The notes: generated by a model not told the origin, from the letters alone. Shown: positions 1-7,664, counted from the stretch's first letter. The stretch: 24,753 nt of DNA from Bacteroidota bacterium (GCA_023392945.1 JAEWNB010000085.1:1-24753), one strand, 5' to 3'. Made by a program: numbers and translations.

Positions 1-84
1 GTTAATGCTTTTTTTAAATAATGGAAAAGCCAAACTCGCAGGGGAAAATCGCAATCCAAAGGCGATACAATAATAGGATATCTT

Positions 85-669
85 TTATAACGTTCTTTGA
101 AAGAATTTATAGGGGAAAAAGAACCAACCAATAAAACTCAAATCAAGCAAAAAAAGTTTCATTTTATAGCCTTTCATCATCACAATACTGGCATCTATAG
201 CCTCATCAACTTTCATTTCAGGATGATCATTCAGGATATAATAAGACATTCCGTATGCATAAGATTTGATGATTCCGGGAACGAAGAGCAGGAGCGTCCA
301 TAACATAGTATAAATAGAAACCAGCAACCCGATGCCAAGAGAACGACCGTAAATTTTGAAAGCATCGAATAACTTACTCAGGCAGTCAACCTTATCACCG
401 CGATAGAATTTTAGAAAAACAATCGTAATCCCATATGCAAGAGGTACCAGAAAAAAGAGTGTATAGAAAAACCCTATTGAAGCGGTAAAAAAGACAATCG
501 GATGTGTAGAGCCGGTAATACGATCATAAATATTACCAAAATTTATTAAAAAAGAGCTTACGCATGCCAATAAAAGATAAACAAATACAGCCAGAACGGG
601 GTCCGACCAGTTTCCTTTTAATTCATTAAGAGCTGAAGCCCTTAATTCTTTATTTCTTTTCATTTCCAT
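85..669 (-). CDS. DUF975-family integral membrane protein
   Basis: A 194-residue membrane protein of the DUF975 type, whose function is unknown. The family pattern is visible: a charged N-terminus followed by NELKGNW, hydrophobic helices at about residues 26-45, 58-85 and 112-132, the conserved stretch FVPGIIKSYAYGMSYYILNDHPEM (about 128-151), then a cytoplasmic helix ending in LDLSFIGW. Family members usually continue after SFIGW with another helix and a PY...FY motif. Here the frame closes after only about 13 more residues (PYKFFQRTL), and none of the three frames beyond the stop clearly restores the motif, so the C-terminus may be truncated or frameshifted. The start ATG at 669 has a perfect TAnnTTTG box about 40 bases upstream and no ribosome binding site, as is usual in this phylum. 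It is divergent from the TolC-type gene. Family assignment is fairly sure; physiological role unknown. Confidence 0.75.
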   Translation of the reverse strand: MEMKRNKELRASALNELKGNWSDPVLAVFVYLLLACVSSFLINFGNIYDRITGSTHPIVFFTASIGFFYTLFFLVPLAYGITIVFLKFYRGDKVDCLSKLFDAFKIYGRSLGIGLLVSIYTMLWTLLLFVPGIIKSYAYGMSYYILNDHPEMKVDEAIDASIVMMKGYKMKLFLLDLSFIGWFFFPYKFFQRTL

Positions 670-708
670 GATTAAATAATTAAATTTTTAAATACTATTT
701 TAAGCGGG

Positions 709-716
709 CAAATGTA
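709..716 (-). promoter_or_regulatory. Bacteroidetes -7 box for the DUF975 gene
   Basis: On the minus strand the bases read TACATTTG, a perfect match to the Bacteroidetes sigma-ABfr -7 consensus TAnnTTTG. It lies about 40 bases before the start codon at 669. No TTG was found at the usual -33 distance (the nearest is only 13 bases away), so only the -7 half is supported. Confidence 0.5.
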
Positions 717-853
717 ACACTTAATTATACAATGCAGTTATAATAATATCATTATTTAGTTTTTTTAAGAAATGGAACCCAATAGCATTCAATAATAAGT
801 GATTCCGTTTAAGCTTAATGAAGCTATTGTGAATAGAATTTAATAATAATAAT

Positions 854-861
854 TACTTTTG
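854..861 (+). promoter_or_regulatory. Bacteroidetes -7 box for the TolC-type gene
   Basis: TACTTTTG is a perfect TAnnTTTG match, 60 bases before the preferred start codon at 922. A TTG at 827-829 lies 24 bases upstream, slightly longer than the usual 19-23-base spacing, so it is a possible but imperfect -33 element. Confidence 0.5.
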
Positions 862-921
862 CACGTTGAAAAAAAGTATCTAACATAATATTATATGTTG
901 TATAGCATCAGAAAAGCAGTC

Positions 922-2286
922 ATGATAAAAAAGTTACTAATAACTTTAACATTTTTTGCAACGGTATCCCTTTTTGCACAGCCCTATTCTCTTTCGGAAT
1001 GTAAAAGGCTTGCCCTGCAGAATAATGTCAAATCACTGAATGCCGATTTGGAAGTACAATCGGCCGTTCAGACCAAAAGAGCTGCTTTCACCAAATTCTT
1101 TCCTTCTGTAAATGCCAATGGCGGGGCATTTAGATTTGATACCCCTTTCATAGACGTTGACATCAGCAACGTTGATTTGTCCGTCAGCCTTACCAATTCG
1201 CAATATAACATCATCTTGCAGAATTTGCTTGACCGCTACGGAGCCTATTTATCAGAGGTAAACATCAACATGAAGATGATGAAAGAGGGGTTAATCGGAG
1301 GAATTACAGCCATACAGCCTGTTTTTGCCGGAGGCAGAATCATCAATGGCAACAAACTTGCCGGTGCCGGCATTGAAGCTGCTCAATATAAAAGAGAGCT
1401 TGCATTGGATGAAATCATCCTCAAGACAGAACAAAATTACTGGTTGGTCATTTCATTAGAAGAAAAGATGAAGACGGTCAGGTTAGTTGCCACTTTACTT
1501 GACACTCTTTATAAAGATGTGACCCTGGCTTACAATCAAGGGATTATTAACAAAAATGATCTTTTAAAAGTCAAGATAAAGCAAAACGAATTGCGATCCA
1601 ACAGGCTTCAGCTTGAGAACGGCATTGAGATGGCAAAAATGGCTTTATGTCAATATATCGGAGTCATTTACAGTGATAATGTAATATTCAGCGACACCTT
1701 ACCCAATCCCGAAGATCCCCTGAAATACAAAATCGACCATCAGTCGGTCATTTCCAACCGCACCGAGAGCAAACTTCTGGATTTGAGTGTCAGAGCACAA
1801 AATCTCCAAAAGAAAATGGTTATTGGAGAATCCATGCCCCAATTAGGTATTGGATGCGGCTATTTATACAACAACGTCATGGGGAAAAACAAAACCAATG
1901 CCGTCCTATTTGCCTCTTTAAAAATTCCTTTATCTGCCTGGTGGGAAGCCTCACACAATATAAAGAAGCAGCAAATTCAGGAAAAGATAGCCGAAAACAA
2001 CCGCCGTGATTTAACAGAGCTGATGTTATTACAGATGGAGCAATCATGGAATGAGGTAGAAGAAGCCTATATTCAGATAGGATTTGCCAATGATGCCGTG
2101 GCTCAGGCCGCTGAGAATCTAAAACTATCCGACGACCAGTATCAATCCGGAGTTGTAACCATTTCAGAATTATTAGAAGCACAGTCACTCTTGCAGAATT
2201 GCCGCAATCAATACACCGAGCAATGCATCACCTATCAGATAAAACTAAGAAGTTATCTGCAGATGACCGGACAATCTGAAAAATAG
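922..2286 (+). CDS. TolC-family outer membrane efflux protein
   Basis: A 454-residue outer-membrane channel of the TolC/OEP family, the exit duct for tripartite efflux pumps or type I exporters. I place the start at the ATG at 922 rather than 895. It directly precedes a clean signal peptide (MIKKLLITLTFF... ending in LFAQ), while the longer version adds nine residues that break it. The mature protein opens with YSLSECKRLALQNN, the usual first motif. QPVFAGGRIINGNKLA (about 130-145) matches the QPLFxGG turn of the family. The C-terminal half ends in GVVTISELLEAQSLLQNCRNQYTEQ...YLQMTGQ, the standard second OEP repeat with long coiled helices. No periplasmic adaptor (HlyD/AcrA) or inner-membrane pump lies next to it, so its partner and substrate cannot be told. 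It is probably transcribed alone from the box at 854. Family call is secure. Confidence 0.92.
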   Translation: MIKKLLITLTFFATVSLFAQPYSLSECKRLALQNNVKSLNADLEVQSAVQTKRAAFTKFFPSVNANGGAFRFDTPFIDVDISNVDLSVSLTNSQYNIILQNLLDRYGAYLSEVNINMKMMKEGLIGGITAIQPVFAGGRIINGNKLAGAGIEAAQYKRELALDEIILKTEQNYWLVISLEEKMKTVRLVATLLDTLYKDVTLAYNQGIINKNDLLKVKIKQNELRSNRLQLENGIEMAKMALCQYIGVIYSDNVIFSDTLPNPEDPLKYKIDHQSVISNRTESKLLDLSVRAQNLQKKMVIGESMPQLGIGCGYLYNNVMGKNKTNAVLFASLKIPLSAWWEASHNIKKQQIQEKIAENNRRDLTELMLLQMEQSWNEVEEAYIQIGFANDAVAQAAENLKLSDDQYQSGVVTISELLEAQSLLQNCRNQYTEQCITYQIKLRSYLQMTGQSEK

Positions 2287-2770
2287 AGACACTCCATTTA
2301 GTTATTTGAATTGCATTTGCAGCGGAAATATCGCCGGCTATTTGTACGAAAATATTTGCAACTGTTAAGATATTTGCTCTAAATATTTTTTTTCAGTAAA
2401 AAAACATTTTTTTTCATTTTTACTTTTATAATTAAATTATTTAATTTACTTTTACCTCCGATATAGAATGAAATAAAAATTAAAATTTTTGTCAATTTAA
2501 AAGAGAAACATTGATTAAATAGCAATCTTATAATTGTTTTTTTTGAGCGAAATATTAACTTAAACATAATGTTAATCAAATTGGTACTGCAATTTTGCCG
2601 GAGACAATACTTTATAAAGCTATTGTTTATCTTGAGTTATTGGTTACTAAAAATATTTAACAAAGCAGATAGAGAAAAAACGTCATTTTCTTCATTTATT
2701 TCAGACATCCAATCATATATATACTTTTATGGAATACATTGGTTATGCAAATCAAATTTAGCCTGACTTA
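2287..2770. other. AT-rich intergenic stretch, no credible gene
   Basis: A very AT-rich spacer after the TolC-type gene, with long T and A runs around 2385-2420 and 2535-2560. ATTTGC-like words recur between 2305 and 2375 (for example at 2313, 2359 and 2374), but I see no regular spacing. Open frames at 2569-2766 (+) and 2379-2579 (-) are low-complexity, lack recognisable motifs and have no good promoter, so I do not call them. No convincing intrinsic terminator was found just after 2286. Confidence 0.5.
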
Positions 2771-2775
2771 GCCTC

Positions 2776-2932
2776 CGTCATTTTGTGCGCCTGTTGACGG
2801 AAGGCCATAAAAAAGGTGCCCTGCAGAGAAAGGTATTTAGTCACTTGTAAAGAAAAAATTACCCGACCCTGCTGCCAAGCACCTAAGGCATATATCGGAA
2901 TGTTTGTAACGATCGCACGAAAAGTCCTGACG
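2776..2932 (-). ncRNA. Putative structured small RNA with 6S-like architecture
   Basis: On the minus strand, 5' to 3', the two ends pair: CGTCA (2932-2928) with TGACG (2780-2776), TTTT (2923-2920) with AAAA (2784-2781), and GTGCG (2918-2914) with CGCAC (2789-2785). That is 14 pairs, interrupted by a 4-base and a 1-base bulge. An internal long hairpin is closed by AGGTGC/GCACCT (2884-2879 with 2819-2814) and continued by GCAG/CTGC and GGTA/TACC. Between closing stem and inner hairpin lies a largely unpaired bubble of about 25-30 bases on each side. Closing stem, large central bubble and long terminal hairpin is the layout of 6S RNA, the regulator that binds the RNA polymerase holoenzyme. A good minus-strand promoter lies just outside. 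No open frame explains the region and it is more GC-rich than the spacer around it. The 5' end is probably near 2927-2932; the 3' end is uncertain, as a T-run (minus strand, 2814-2809) after the inner hairpin could also end a shorter transcript. Identity as 6S is inference only. Confidence 0.45.
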
Positions 2933-2933
2933 A

Positions 2934-2966
2934 CAAAAATACAATTTTTTCGTTAGGATTGACAAA
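2934..2966 (-). promoter_or_regulatory. Complete Bacteroidetes promoter reading into the putative RNA
   Basis: On the minus strand TTTG (2966-2963) is followed after 21 bases by TATTTTTG (2941-2934), a perfect -33/-7 pair of the Bacteroidetes type. It is the best-formed promoter in the window and points away from the 3041 gene, into the structured region. The promoter lies inside an inverted repeat: 2924-2933 pairs with 2950-2959 (10 positions, two of them G-T) around an AAAAAT/ATTTTT core. Confidence 0.55.
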
Positions 2967-3040
2967 CCGAGAGTATTTTTCAAAAAGTGATTATGCTCCG
3001 TAAGAGAAGTTATAACATTATCAATTAAACTTTAAAAATT

Positions 3041-4723
3041 ATGAAAAAGTTTTTAGGCTTAATTTTATGTTGCTTAGTTGGCGTGACAGTTTTTTCTCAA
3101 AACACCCATATAAGCTACACGTCAAATTTTGATGTGCAAAGTGCAGTAACGGTTTTGTATAGTAATACAAATAGTGCATTTTTATTTCAAACAGAGCCAA
3201 ACCCCAATCCATTAATTATTCCGAGCAATATTTATGTTTCGGAATTAAATGCCCAAGGTATATTAAATCCCTATGGAAATGATTTAGTGTTTACTTTTAC
3301 CGGTAATTCTTATAATATTATTGAGTTGAATGGAGGATTTGAAGACGGATTTGGCAATATTATAGTATATGGCAGTTTGGACTATGCTCATGGTATAATA
3401 TTAGTATTTGATCCTAATACTCCTTCTTTAAAATATATATTTATTCGAGATAATCCATTAATTTCCGGTTGCACCGAACCAAATTCAAATTTTTTAGTTT
3501 TTGCAAATAGTTTTGGAGAAATTATATGGCTTAATTTGACCCCCCCATCTCCATGGACACCTTTTATTTATTCAATTCCTGATTGTTTAATAAAAGATGT
3601 CTCATATGATTCAAATAATAGTAGGTATATTGCAAGTGGAAGTTATACACAGGGAAATACCTACGAAACTTTTGAAGCATATTTTGACAATACACTTGCC
3701 TACCAAGATGGATACAGGGTTCCCCAAGATCCCAATTATTTACCTGTATGTGAATATTCAGAAGAGAGTACTGTTCATGTTCAGTTAGAAAAAAATCAAC
3801 TTTTAGTGTGTCAAAGTATTAGAGACTATCCAAACAATTTGGATATCTTATGGCTTACCTTATTTGATGATTACACAACAGGAAATATTGCTCTATCTAA
3901 ATATTATTCTTTTCCTTCACAAAAAGTAACGGTAAAGGATATGGTTTATAATCCCGATGGTGAATTGATAACAATTTTGGGCAAATATTTAGCTGTTTGT
4001 TATGAAGGACAAAATTATATAGCTCAAATTGATAGATACTTGAATGCTAACTCTCTTAATACTGCTCTTATTGATGATCATTATTTTGGAAACACACCAT
4101 GTCCCAACAATATTGATTACTATAACGGCATTGAACTGAAACAACTTATTGTGAATTCATTCAGAAGATGGGGCCCATCAGTTTTGGCAACAGGCATCAA
4201 TACAGACTTTAGGGCTCATCCCTTGACTCCCTCTTATTGTACTTATGTAAATCAGGTATATGATATTGCAAATTCAGGCTGTGATTCACCCGTCAACACC
4301 CCGGAGATTTCCAACTATGGAATACAATCAATTCAACTAGGAGGGGGAATACAAAATCAATATGCTGGCACAATTTTCCAATATACCACACCTTCAAATT
4401 ATCCTTTAACCTTCACACAATTGTGTGATCCCAAGACAAGATCACTTCAAAGTTCCGAGAATTTGGATCCAATAACTGATGATTATGGAGAAGTTCAAGC
4501 TGAAATTTCCCTTATTGGTAATCATACTTTTGTCTGCAATAATTTTGCCGGAATCTGTTCATACAAGATTTATGATATGACAGGTAGAGTGATTGAAGAA
4601 GGGAAAACACAAAACGGATTTTCAAACTCTTTAGCTTTATCCGAAAGTGGTCTTTATTTAATTATGGTGACAGATGAAAAAGGTCAAATCGTAACTCAGA
4701 AAGTTGTCCATGAAAGAAAATAA
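3041..4723 (+). CDS. Secreted T9SS cargo protein with type A C-terminal sorting domain
   Basis: A 560-residue protein with a Sec signal peptide (MKKFLGLILCCLVGVTVFSQ, cleavage likely around residue 20) and a C-terminal domain of the Por secretion system type (TIGR04183-like). The latter is visible as YKIYDMTGRVIEEGKT (about 509-524) and LALSESGLYLIMVTDEKGQIVTQKVV (about 532-557). Such domains direct export across the outer membrane by the type IX system and are usually cleaved. The roughly 460 residues between are not recognisable to me. They are rich in Asn, Tyr and Ser, contain scattered cysteines, and have recurring beta-strand-like phrases such as NIIVYGSLDY and YIASGSYTQGN, so a beta-propeller-like body is possible but unproven. 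It is the first of three consecutive secreted proteins but differs from the next two. A strong hairpin terminator follows, so it is probably its own transcription unit. Secretion call is secure; function unknown. Confidence 0.82.
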   Translation: MKKFLGLILCCLVGVTVFSQNTHISYTSNFDVQSAVTVLYSNTNSAFLFQTEPNPNPLIIPSNIYVSELNAQGILNPYGNDLVFTFTGNSYNIIELNGGFEDGFGNIIVYGSLDYAHGIILVFDPNTPSLKYIFIRDNPLISGCTEPNSNFLVFANSFGEIIWLNLTPPSPWTPFIYSIPDCLIKDVSYDSNNSRYIASGSYTQGNTYETFEAYFDNTLAYQDGYRVPQDPNYLPVCEYSEESTVHVQLEKNQLLVCQSIRDYPNNLDILWLTLFDDYTTGNIALSKYYSFPSQKVTVKDMVYNPDGELITILGKYLAVCYEGQNYIAQIDRYLNANSLNTALIDDHYFGNTPCPNNIDYYNGIELKQLIVNSFRRWGPSVLATGINTDFRAHPLTPSYCTYVNQVYDIANSGCDSPVNTPEISNYGIQSIQLGGGIQNQYAGTIFQYTTPSNYPLTFTQLCDPKTRSLQSSENLDPITDDYGEVQAEISLIGNHTFVCNNFAGICSYKIYDMTGRVIEEGKTQNGFSNSLALSESGLYLIMVTDEKGQIVTQKVVHERK

Positions 4724-4741
4724 GTAATTCAGGAAACTGCC

Positions 4742-4786
4742 GGAATGCACAACTTCTTTAACAAATAATTTGTGCATTCCATTTTT
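4742..4786 (+). terminator. Intrinsic terminator after the 3041 gene
   Basis: GGAATGCACAA (4742-4752) and TTGTGCATTCC (4770-4780) form a perfect 11-base inverted repeat with a 17-base loop, followed at once by ATTTTTATAA. It lies 18 bases after the stop codon at 4723, the right place and shape for a Rho-independent terminator separating this gene from the paralogue pair. Confidence 0.75.
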
Positions 4787-4835
4787 ATAATAAATAAAAA
4801 TAACCTTTATCGATACAACTTATTATTATTTTAAC

Positions 4836-4843
4836 TAAACTTG
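4836..4843 (+). promoter_or_regulatory. Possible -7 box for the paralogue pair
   Basis: TAAACTTG matches TAnnTTTG at all but one position and is followed by CA, as in the other boxes of this window. It would give a leader of roughly 12 bases before the ATG at 4862. A weak call resting on position and near match. Confidence 0.3.
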
Positions 4844-4861
4844 CAGCATATTTTTCAACAA

Positions 4862-4960
4862 ATGAAAAAAATTTATTTTTTAACCGGTTTATTATTAGGT
4901 TATTTGGTCAATTGTTTTGCGCAGTTTCCGGAACAGACCAATGCCGGAAGAGATTTTTGG
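4862..4960 (+). repeat. 5' repeat shared by the two paralogues (copy 1)
   Basis: The first 33 codons, covering signal peptide and NAGRDFW, match positions 7566-7664 with a single silent difference (GCG versus GCC in the codon before the first glutamine of the mature protein). Similarity drops abruptly after this point. Confidence 0.9.
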
Positions 4961-7543
4961 TTTACCAGTTCGGGCATTACCCTTACCACTGCTTCAAATT
5001 ATAATTATTATACCGATAACCTGCACGACACGGCGGTGGTTTATGTGGTTGGAAAAACTGCCTGTAGCGGATACATAGAAAACCCCAATAGTGCTTTCAG
5101 AATAAATTTCACCGTATTACCCGACAGTATTACCGTATTGAAAATACCGGAAAATGAAATCATGTGTTATCCGGTTGGTGATAATAACAATAGTTTTCAA
5201 TATATCCGTTCTATTGAGTCTCGGGGAATACATCTTCAAACCACCCAAGATGTCTATATTTACCTGCAATCCAACAGTCTGAACTCCTATTACAACAATG
5301 AGCCCAACTCTTTCAGTTACAAAGTAGCCATTCCACCTTCCGAAACCTATCGAAAAGACTCAAAAATGATTTATACACATTATCAGTTAGGAGTACAGAT
5401 GATAGTGGCAACAGAAGATAGTACTGTTATCAATATTCCCGGCTATCAGGATATTAATATCGGTATATTAGTCGGTGATTCTTCCTACATTTTAAACAAA
5501 GGAGAGGTCCTCAATGTAACTATGAATGAATATATTCCTTGCAATTATGAGATTACCACCAATTGTAAACCTATAGTTGTTTTTTATTCAGACTATCATA
5601 ACTGGACTACCTTTTCCATGGGGAGACGTTTTAATTATTTTAGCGAAAAAAATTATTGGGGGAAGGATTGGCTTTTCCTGAAAATGCTGAGAGATGATAT
5701 GTCATTTACTTTTTGGCATGAGCAATGCGATGATATATATAACAATAGTCAATACTGGATTTCAAACAATATAGAGTGCTACATTTGCAATCAATATTAT
5801 ACCCATTTTAGTTGGTGGGGAGGGTTGGGAATAGATTTAGGCACCTATGTTAAACATTGTCTTTATTTGAATAATTTGAATGTGAGTAATGTTTCAAAAG
5901 TTTTTGATATTAATATCAAGCCCTATTTAAATTCTTCTTTTTGTCTTGAATATAATAAAGTAGTTGTTGGCAGCGGTATATGGAGAAGAATTACCTCATT
6001 CGACTCTTATATCGGGGTTTCTGCTTTTCCACCTGCCGATCGGCAGGTAAAAGAGTGTTTTTTACCTACCCGCAATGAGATGGAATTGACCTCCGATACC
6101 AATTACGCGGAGCTGGTCATATACATTAAACCCGAAAGCCTCTATTCCACCTACCTAAACGACATTCTGATTCCTGCTTCTACTTTCGACACTTTTCCTT
6201 ATCTGGGCACCCGTTACTATGCCTGTCAGTTCGGCTATTACAATGAAAATATTCCGGAGATATTCCACATTCGCAGCGAAAACGACTTTGCCGCGGGTCT
6301 CATCGAAATGGGCTTTAACTCCATTGGAAACGGACAGATAGCGCTCAATTACTTTCATCAAACCAATTCCGGAGTCAATTACAATGACTCCTATACTCCT
6401 CATACCAATATCAATCCGGTGGATTCGGGAACGGTTTACCGCTGTCTTGGAGATACTTTGTTTTTGTCGGTTACTTATAATTATGACAGTGTGCAGATTG
6501 ACTGGGTAGTGGATGGGGTTTATTATGCCAATCTGGAGCATTTGGCGGTTTATCTTTCCGATACCGAAACGGTGGAAGTGGAGATGATTGTCCAGTACAA
6601 CTGTCCTGATACCACCCATACTTTTGTCCATGTACTCTCCCCACCGGAAATTAATCTGCCAAGCGATACCACTATTTGCAATGGCGGCACCATTGCAGTT
6701 TCCGCCGATCATGCCGACAGTTATCGATGGTCGGATGGCAGCACCGACTCGCTGCTTACCGTCACACAAGAGGACATCTACACCGTCACTGTTTCTAACA
6801 ACGGCTGTGCAAGGAGCGACTCCATCCAAGTCTCACTCTATCCTCCCTTGACGGTCAATTTGGGAGAAGATACCGCCCTTTGCAGTCTGATTCCCCTGTT
6901 GCTGGATGCCACCAATCCGCATGCCGTCAGCTATCAATGGCAGGATCAGAGCACCAATGCCACCTACACCGTCATGTACGATGGCCAATATTGGGTTATT
7001 ATTCACGATCCCTGCACTGGCAACAGCGACACTGTCAATGTGCTCTATCTGGAACCTATTGCCCTCGATTTGGGCAATGACACTCTCCTTTGCAACGGAG
7101 AAGAACTCTTGCTGAATGCTTCCGCACCCTATTGCGACTACCTGTGGCAGGACGGCAGCGCCGACTCCATCTATATTGTTCGTTTTTTCGGAGAGTACAG
7201 TGTCAGTGTCTCCAACCTTTGTTTCAGTAATCAGGACACCATCACAGTCAGCTATGAAAGTTGCGATTTAATGTTCTATATTCCCAACAGCTTTACTCCC
7301 GACGGTGACGGAATCAACGACTACTTTCAGCCGCAGTTCAACCAACCCGAGAAAATAAAAAGTTACACCCTCTACATTTACGACCGCTGGGGAGGCTTAC
7401 AGTTCCGCAGTCAGGATTTGAACCACTGCTGGGATGCTCACGGCAGCTTGTCCGGAGTATATATTTATCTCATCGAATATCAGGGAGAAACCGGCGGCAA
7501 GAAAATTGCCAAAGGTACCGTAACGGTGGTAAGGAAAAAATAG
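4862..7543 (+). CDS. Large T9SS-exported surface protein with Ig-like repeats and CHU_C domain (paralogue 1)
   Basis: An 893-residue secreted protein. I take the ATG at 4862 because the downstream paralogue begins with the identical signal peptide (MKKIYFLTGLLLGYLVNCFAQ); the earlier TTG start at 4841 only adds seven residues. The mature part opens NAGRDFWFT. Residues of about 40-230 resemble the N-terminal domain of bacterial IgGFc-binding-like proteins, with the phrases DVYIYLQSN and MIVATEDSTVINIP; this is recognition by pattern, not alignment. Three Ig-like or PKD-like repeats follow at about 594-658, 660-732 and 733-800, each of the form LG-D-T-x-x-C ... WQDGS ... GxYxVxVxxxC. The last 90 residues (YIPNSFTPDGDGINDYF ... 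YDRWGG ... GVYIYLIEY) are a CHU_C / gliding-motility-associated type B sorting domain (TIGR04131). Likely an adhesin or surface-layer component exported by T9SS. Only 22 bases separate it from paralogue 2. DNA in about 5570-6000 is clearly more AT-rich than that after 6030. Confidence 0.85.
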   Translation: MKKIYFLTGLLLGYLVNCFAQFPEQTNAGRDFWFTSSGITLTTASNYNYYTDNLHDTAVVYVVGKTACSGYIENPNSAFRINFTVLPDSITVLKIPENEIMCYPVGDNNNSFQYIRSIESRGIHLQTTQDVYIYLQSNSLNSYYNNEPNSFSYKVAIPPSETYRKDSKMIYTHYQLGVQMIVATEDSTVINIPGYQDINIGILVGDSSYILNKGEVLNVTMNEYIPCNYEITTNCKPIVVFYSDYHNWTTFSMGRRFNYFSEKNYWGKDWLFLKMLRDDMSFTFWHEQCDDIYNNSQYWISNNIECYICNQYYTHFSWWGGLGIDLGTYVKHCLYLNNLNVSNVSKVFDINIKPYLNSSFCLEYNKVVVGSGIWRRITSFDSYIGVSAFPPADRQVKECFLPTRNEMELTSDTNYAELVIYIKPESLYSTYLNDILIPASTFDTFPYLGTRYYACQFGYYNENIPEIFHIRSENDFAAGLIEMGFNSIGNGQIALNYFHQTNSGVNYNDSYTPHTNINPVDSGTVYRCLGDTLFLSVTYNYDSVQIDWVVDGVYYANLEHLAVYLSDTETVEVEMIVQYNCPDTTHTFVHVLSPPEINLPSDTTICNGGTIAVSADHADSYRWSDGSTDSLLTVTQEDIYTVTVSNNGCARSDSIQVSLYPPLTVNLGEDTALCSLIPLLLDATNPHAVSYQWQDQSTNATYTVMYDGQYWVIIHDPCTGNSDTVNVLYLEPIALDLGNDTLLCNGEELLLNASAPYCDYLWQDGSADSIYIVRFFGEYSVSVSNLCFSNQDTITVSYESCDLMFYIPNSFTPDGDGINDYFQPQFNQPEKIKSYTLYIYDRWGGLQFRSQDLNHCWDAHGSLSGVYIYLIEYQGETGGKKIAKGTVTVVRKK
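6031..6048. repeat. 18-base perfect palindrome inside paralogue 1
   Basis: ACCTGCCGATCGGCAGGT reads the same on both strands. It is in frame and encodes part of PADRQV. The corresponding place in paralogue 2 (8681-8698) has three changed bases and encodes PAERRV, so the protein motif is kept while the palindrome is lost. It sits where gene 1 turns from AT-rich to GC-richer sequence. Confidence 0.7.
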
Positions 7544-7567
7544 GAAAAGAAAAAAAAAACAGATCAT
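6839..7567 (+). repeat. 3' repeat shared by the two paralogues (copy 1)
   Basis: The last 705 bases of the gene align without any gap to 9495-10199, with about 35 differences by eye (about 95 percent identity). The match runs past the stop codon through GG, an A-rich run (interrupted by one G here) and CAGATCAT. In copy 1 the ATCAT overlaps the start codon of paralogue 2; in copy 2 it runs into unrelated spacer. Confidence 0.9.
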
Positions 7568-7664
7568 GAAAAAAATTTATTTTTTAACCGGTTTATTATT
7601 AGGTTATTTGGTCAATTGTTTTGCCCAGTTTCCGGAACAGACCAATGCCGGAAGAGATTTTTGG
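7566..7664 (+). repeat. 5' repeat shared by the two paralogues (copy 2)
   Basis: Second copy of the 99-base block at 4862-4960; see that entry for the comparison. Confidence 0.9.

Noticed and set aside
2379..2579. 66-codon minus-strand open frame rich in Lys, Phe and Ile
   Set aside because: Arises from A/T runs; composition is what random AT-rich DNA gives.
2569..2766. 65-codon open frame on the plus strand in the AT-rich spacer
   Set aside because: Low-complexity hydrophobic and aromatic composition, no motif, no promoter box and no coding-like codon pattern; explained by AT-rich spacer sequence.
2776..2932. SRP RNA, tmRNA or RNase P as identity of the structured region
   Set aside because: No GGAA tetraloop with the SRP AGCAGCC context, no tmRNA acceptor end or tag frame, and far too short with no GAGGAAAGTCC block for RNase P.
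6155..6829. 224-codon minus-strand open frame within paralogue 1
   Set aside because: It is the antisense of the Ig-like repeat coding region; the plus-strand protein has clear domains and the minus frame has none.
7544..7567. Poly-A run as a phase-variation tract
   Set aside because: It lies between genes, the copies differ (A4-G-A10 versus A12), and a length change would not alter a reading frame; it is more simply a duplicated 3' flank.
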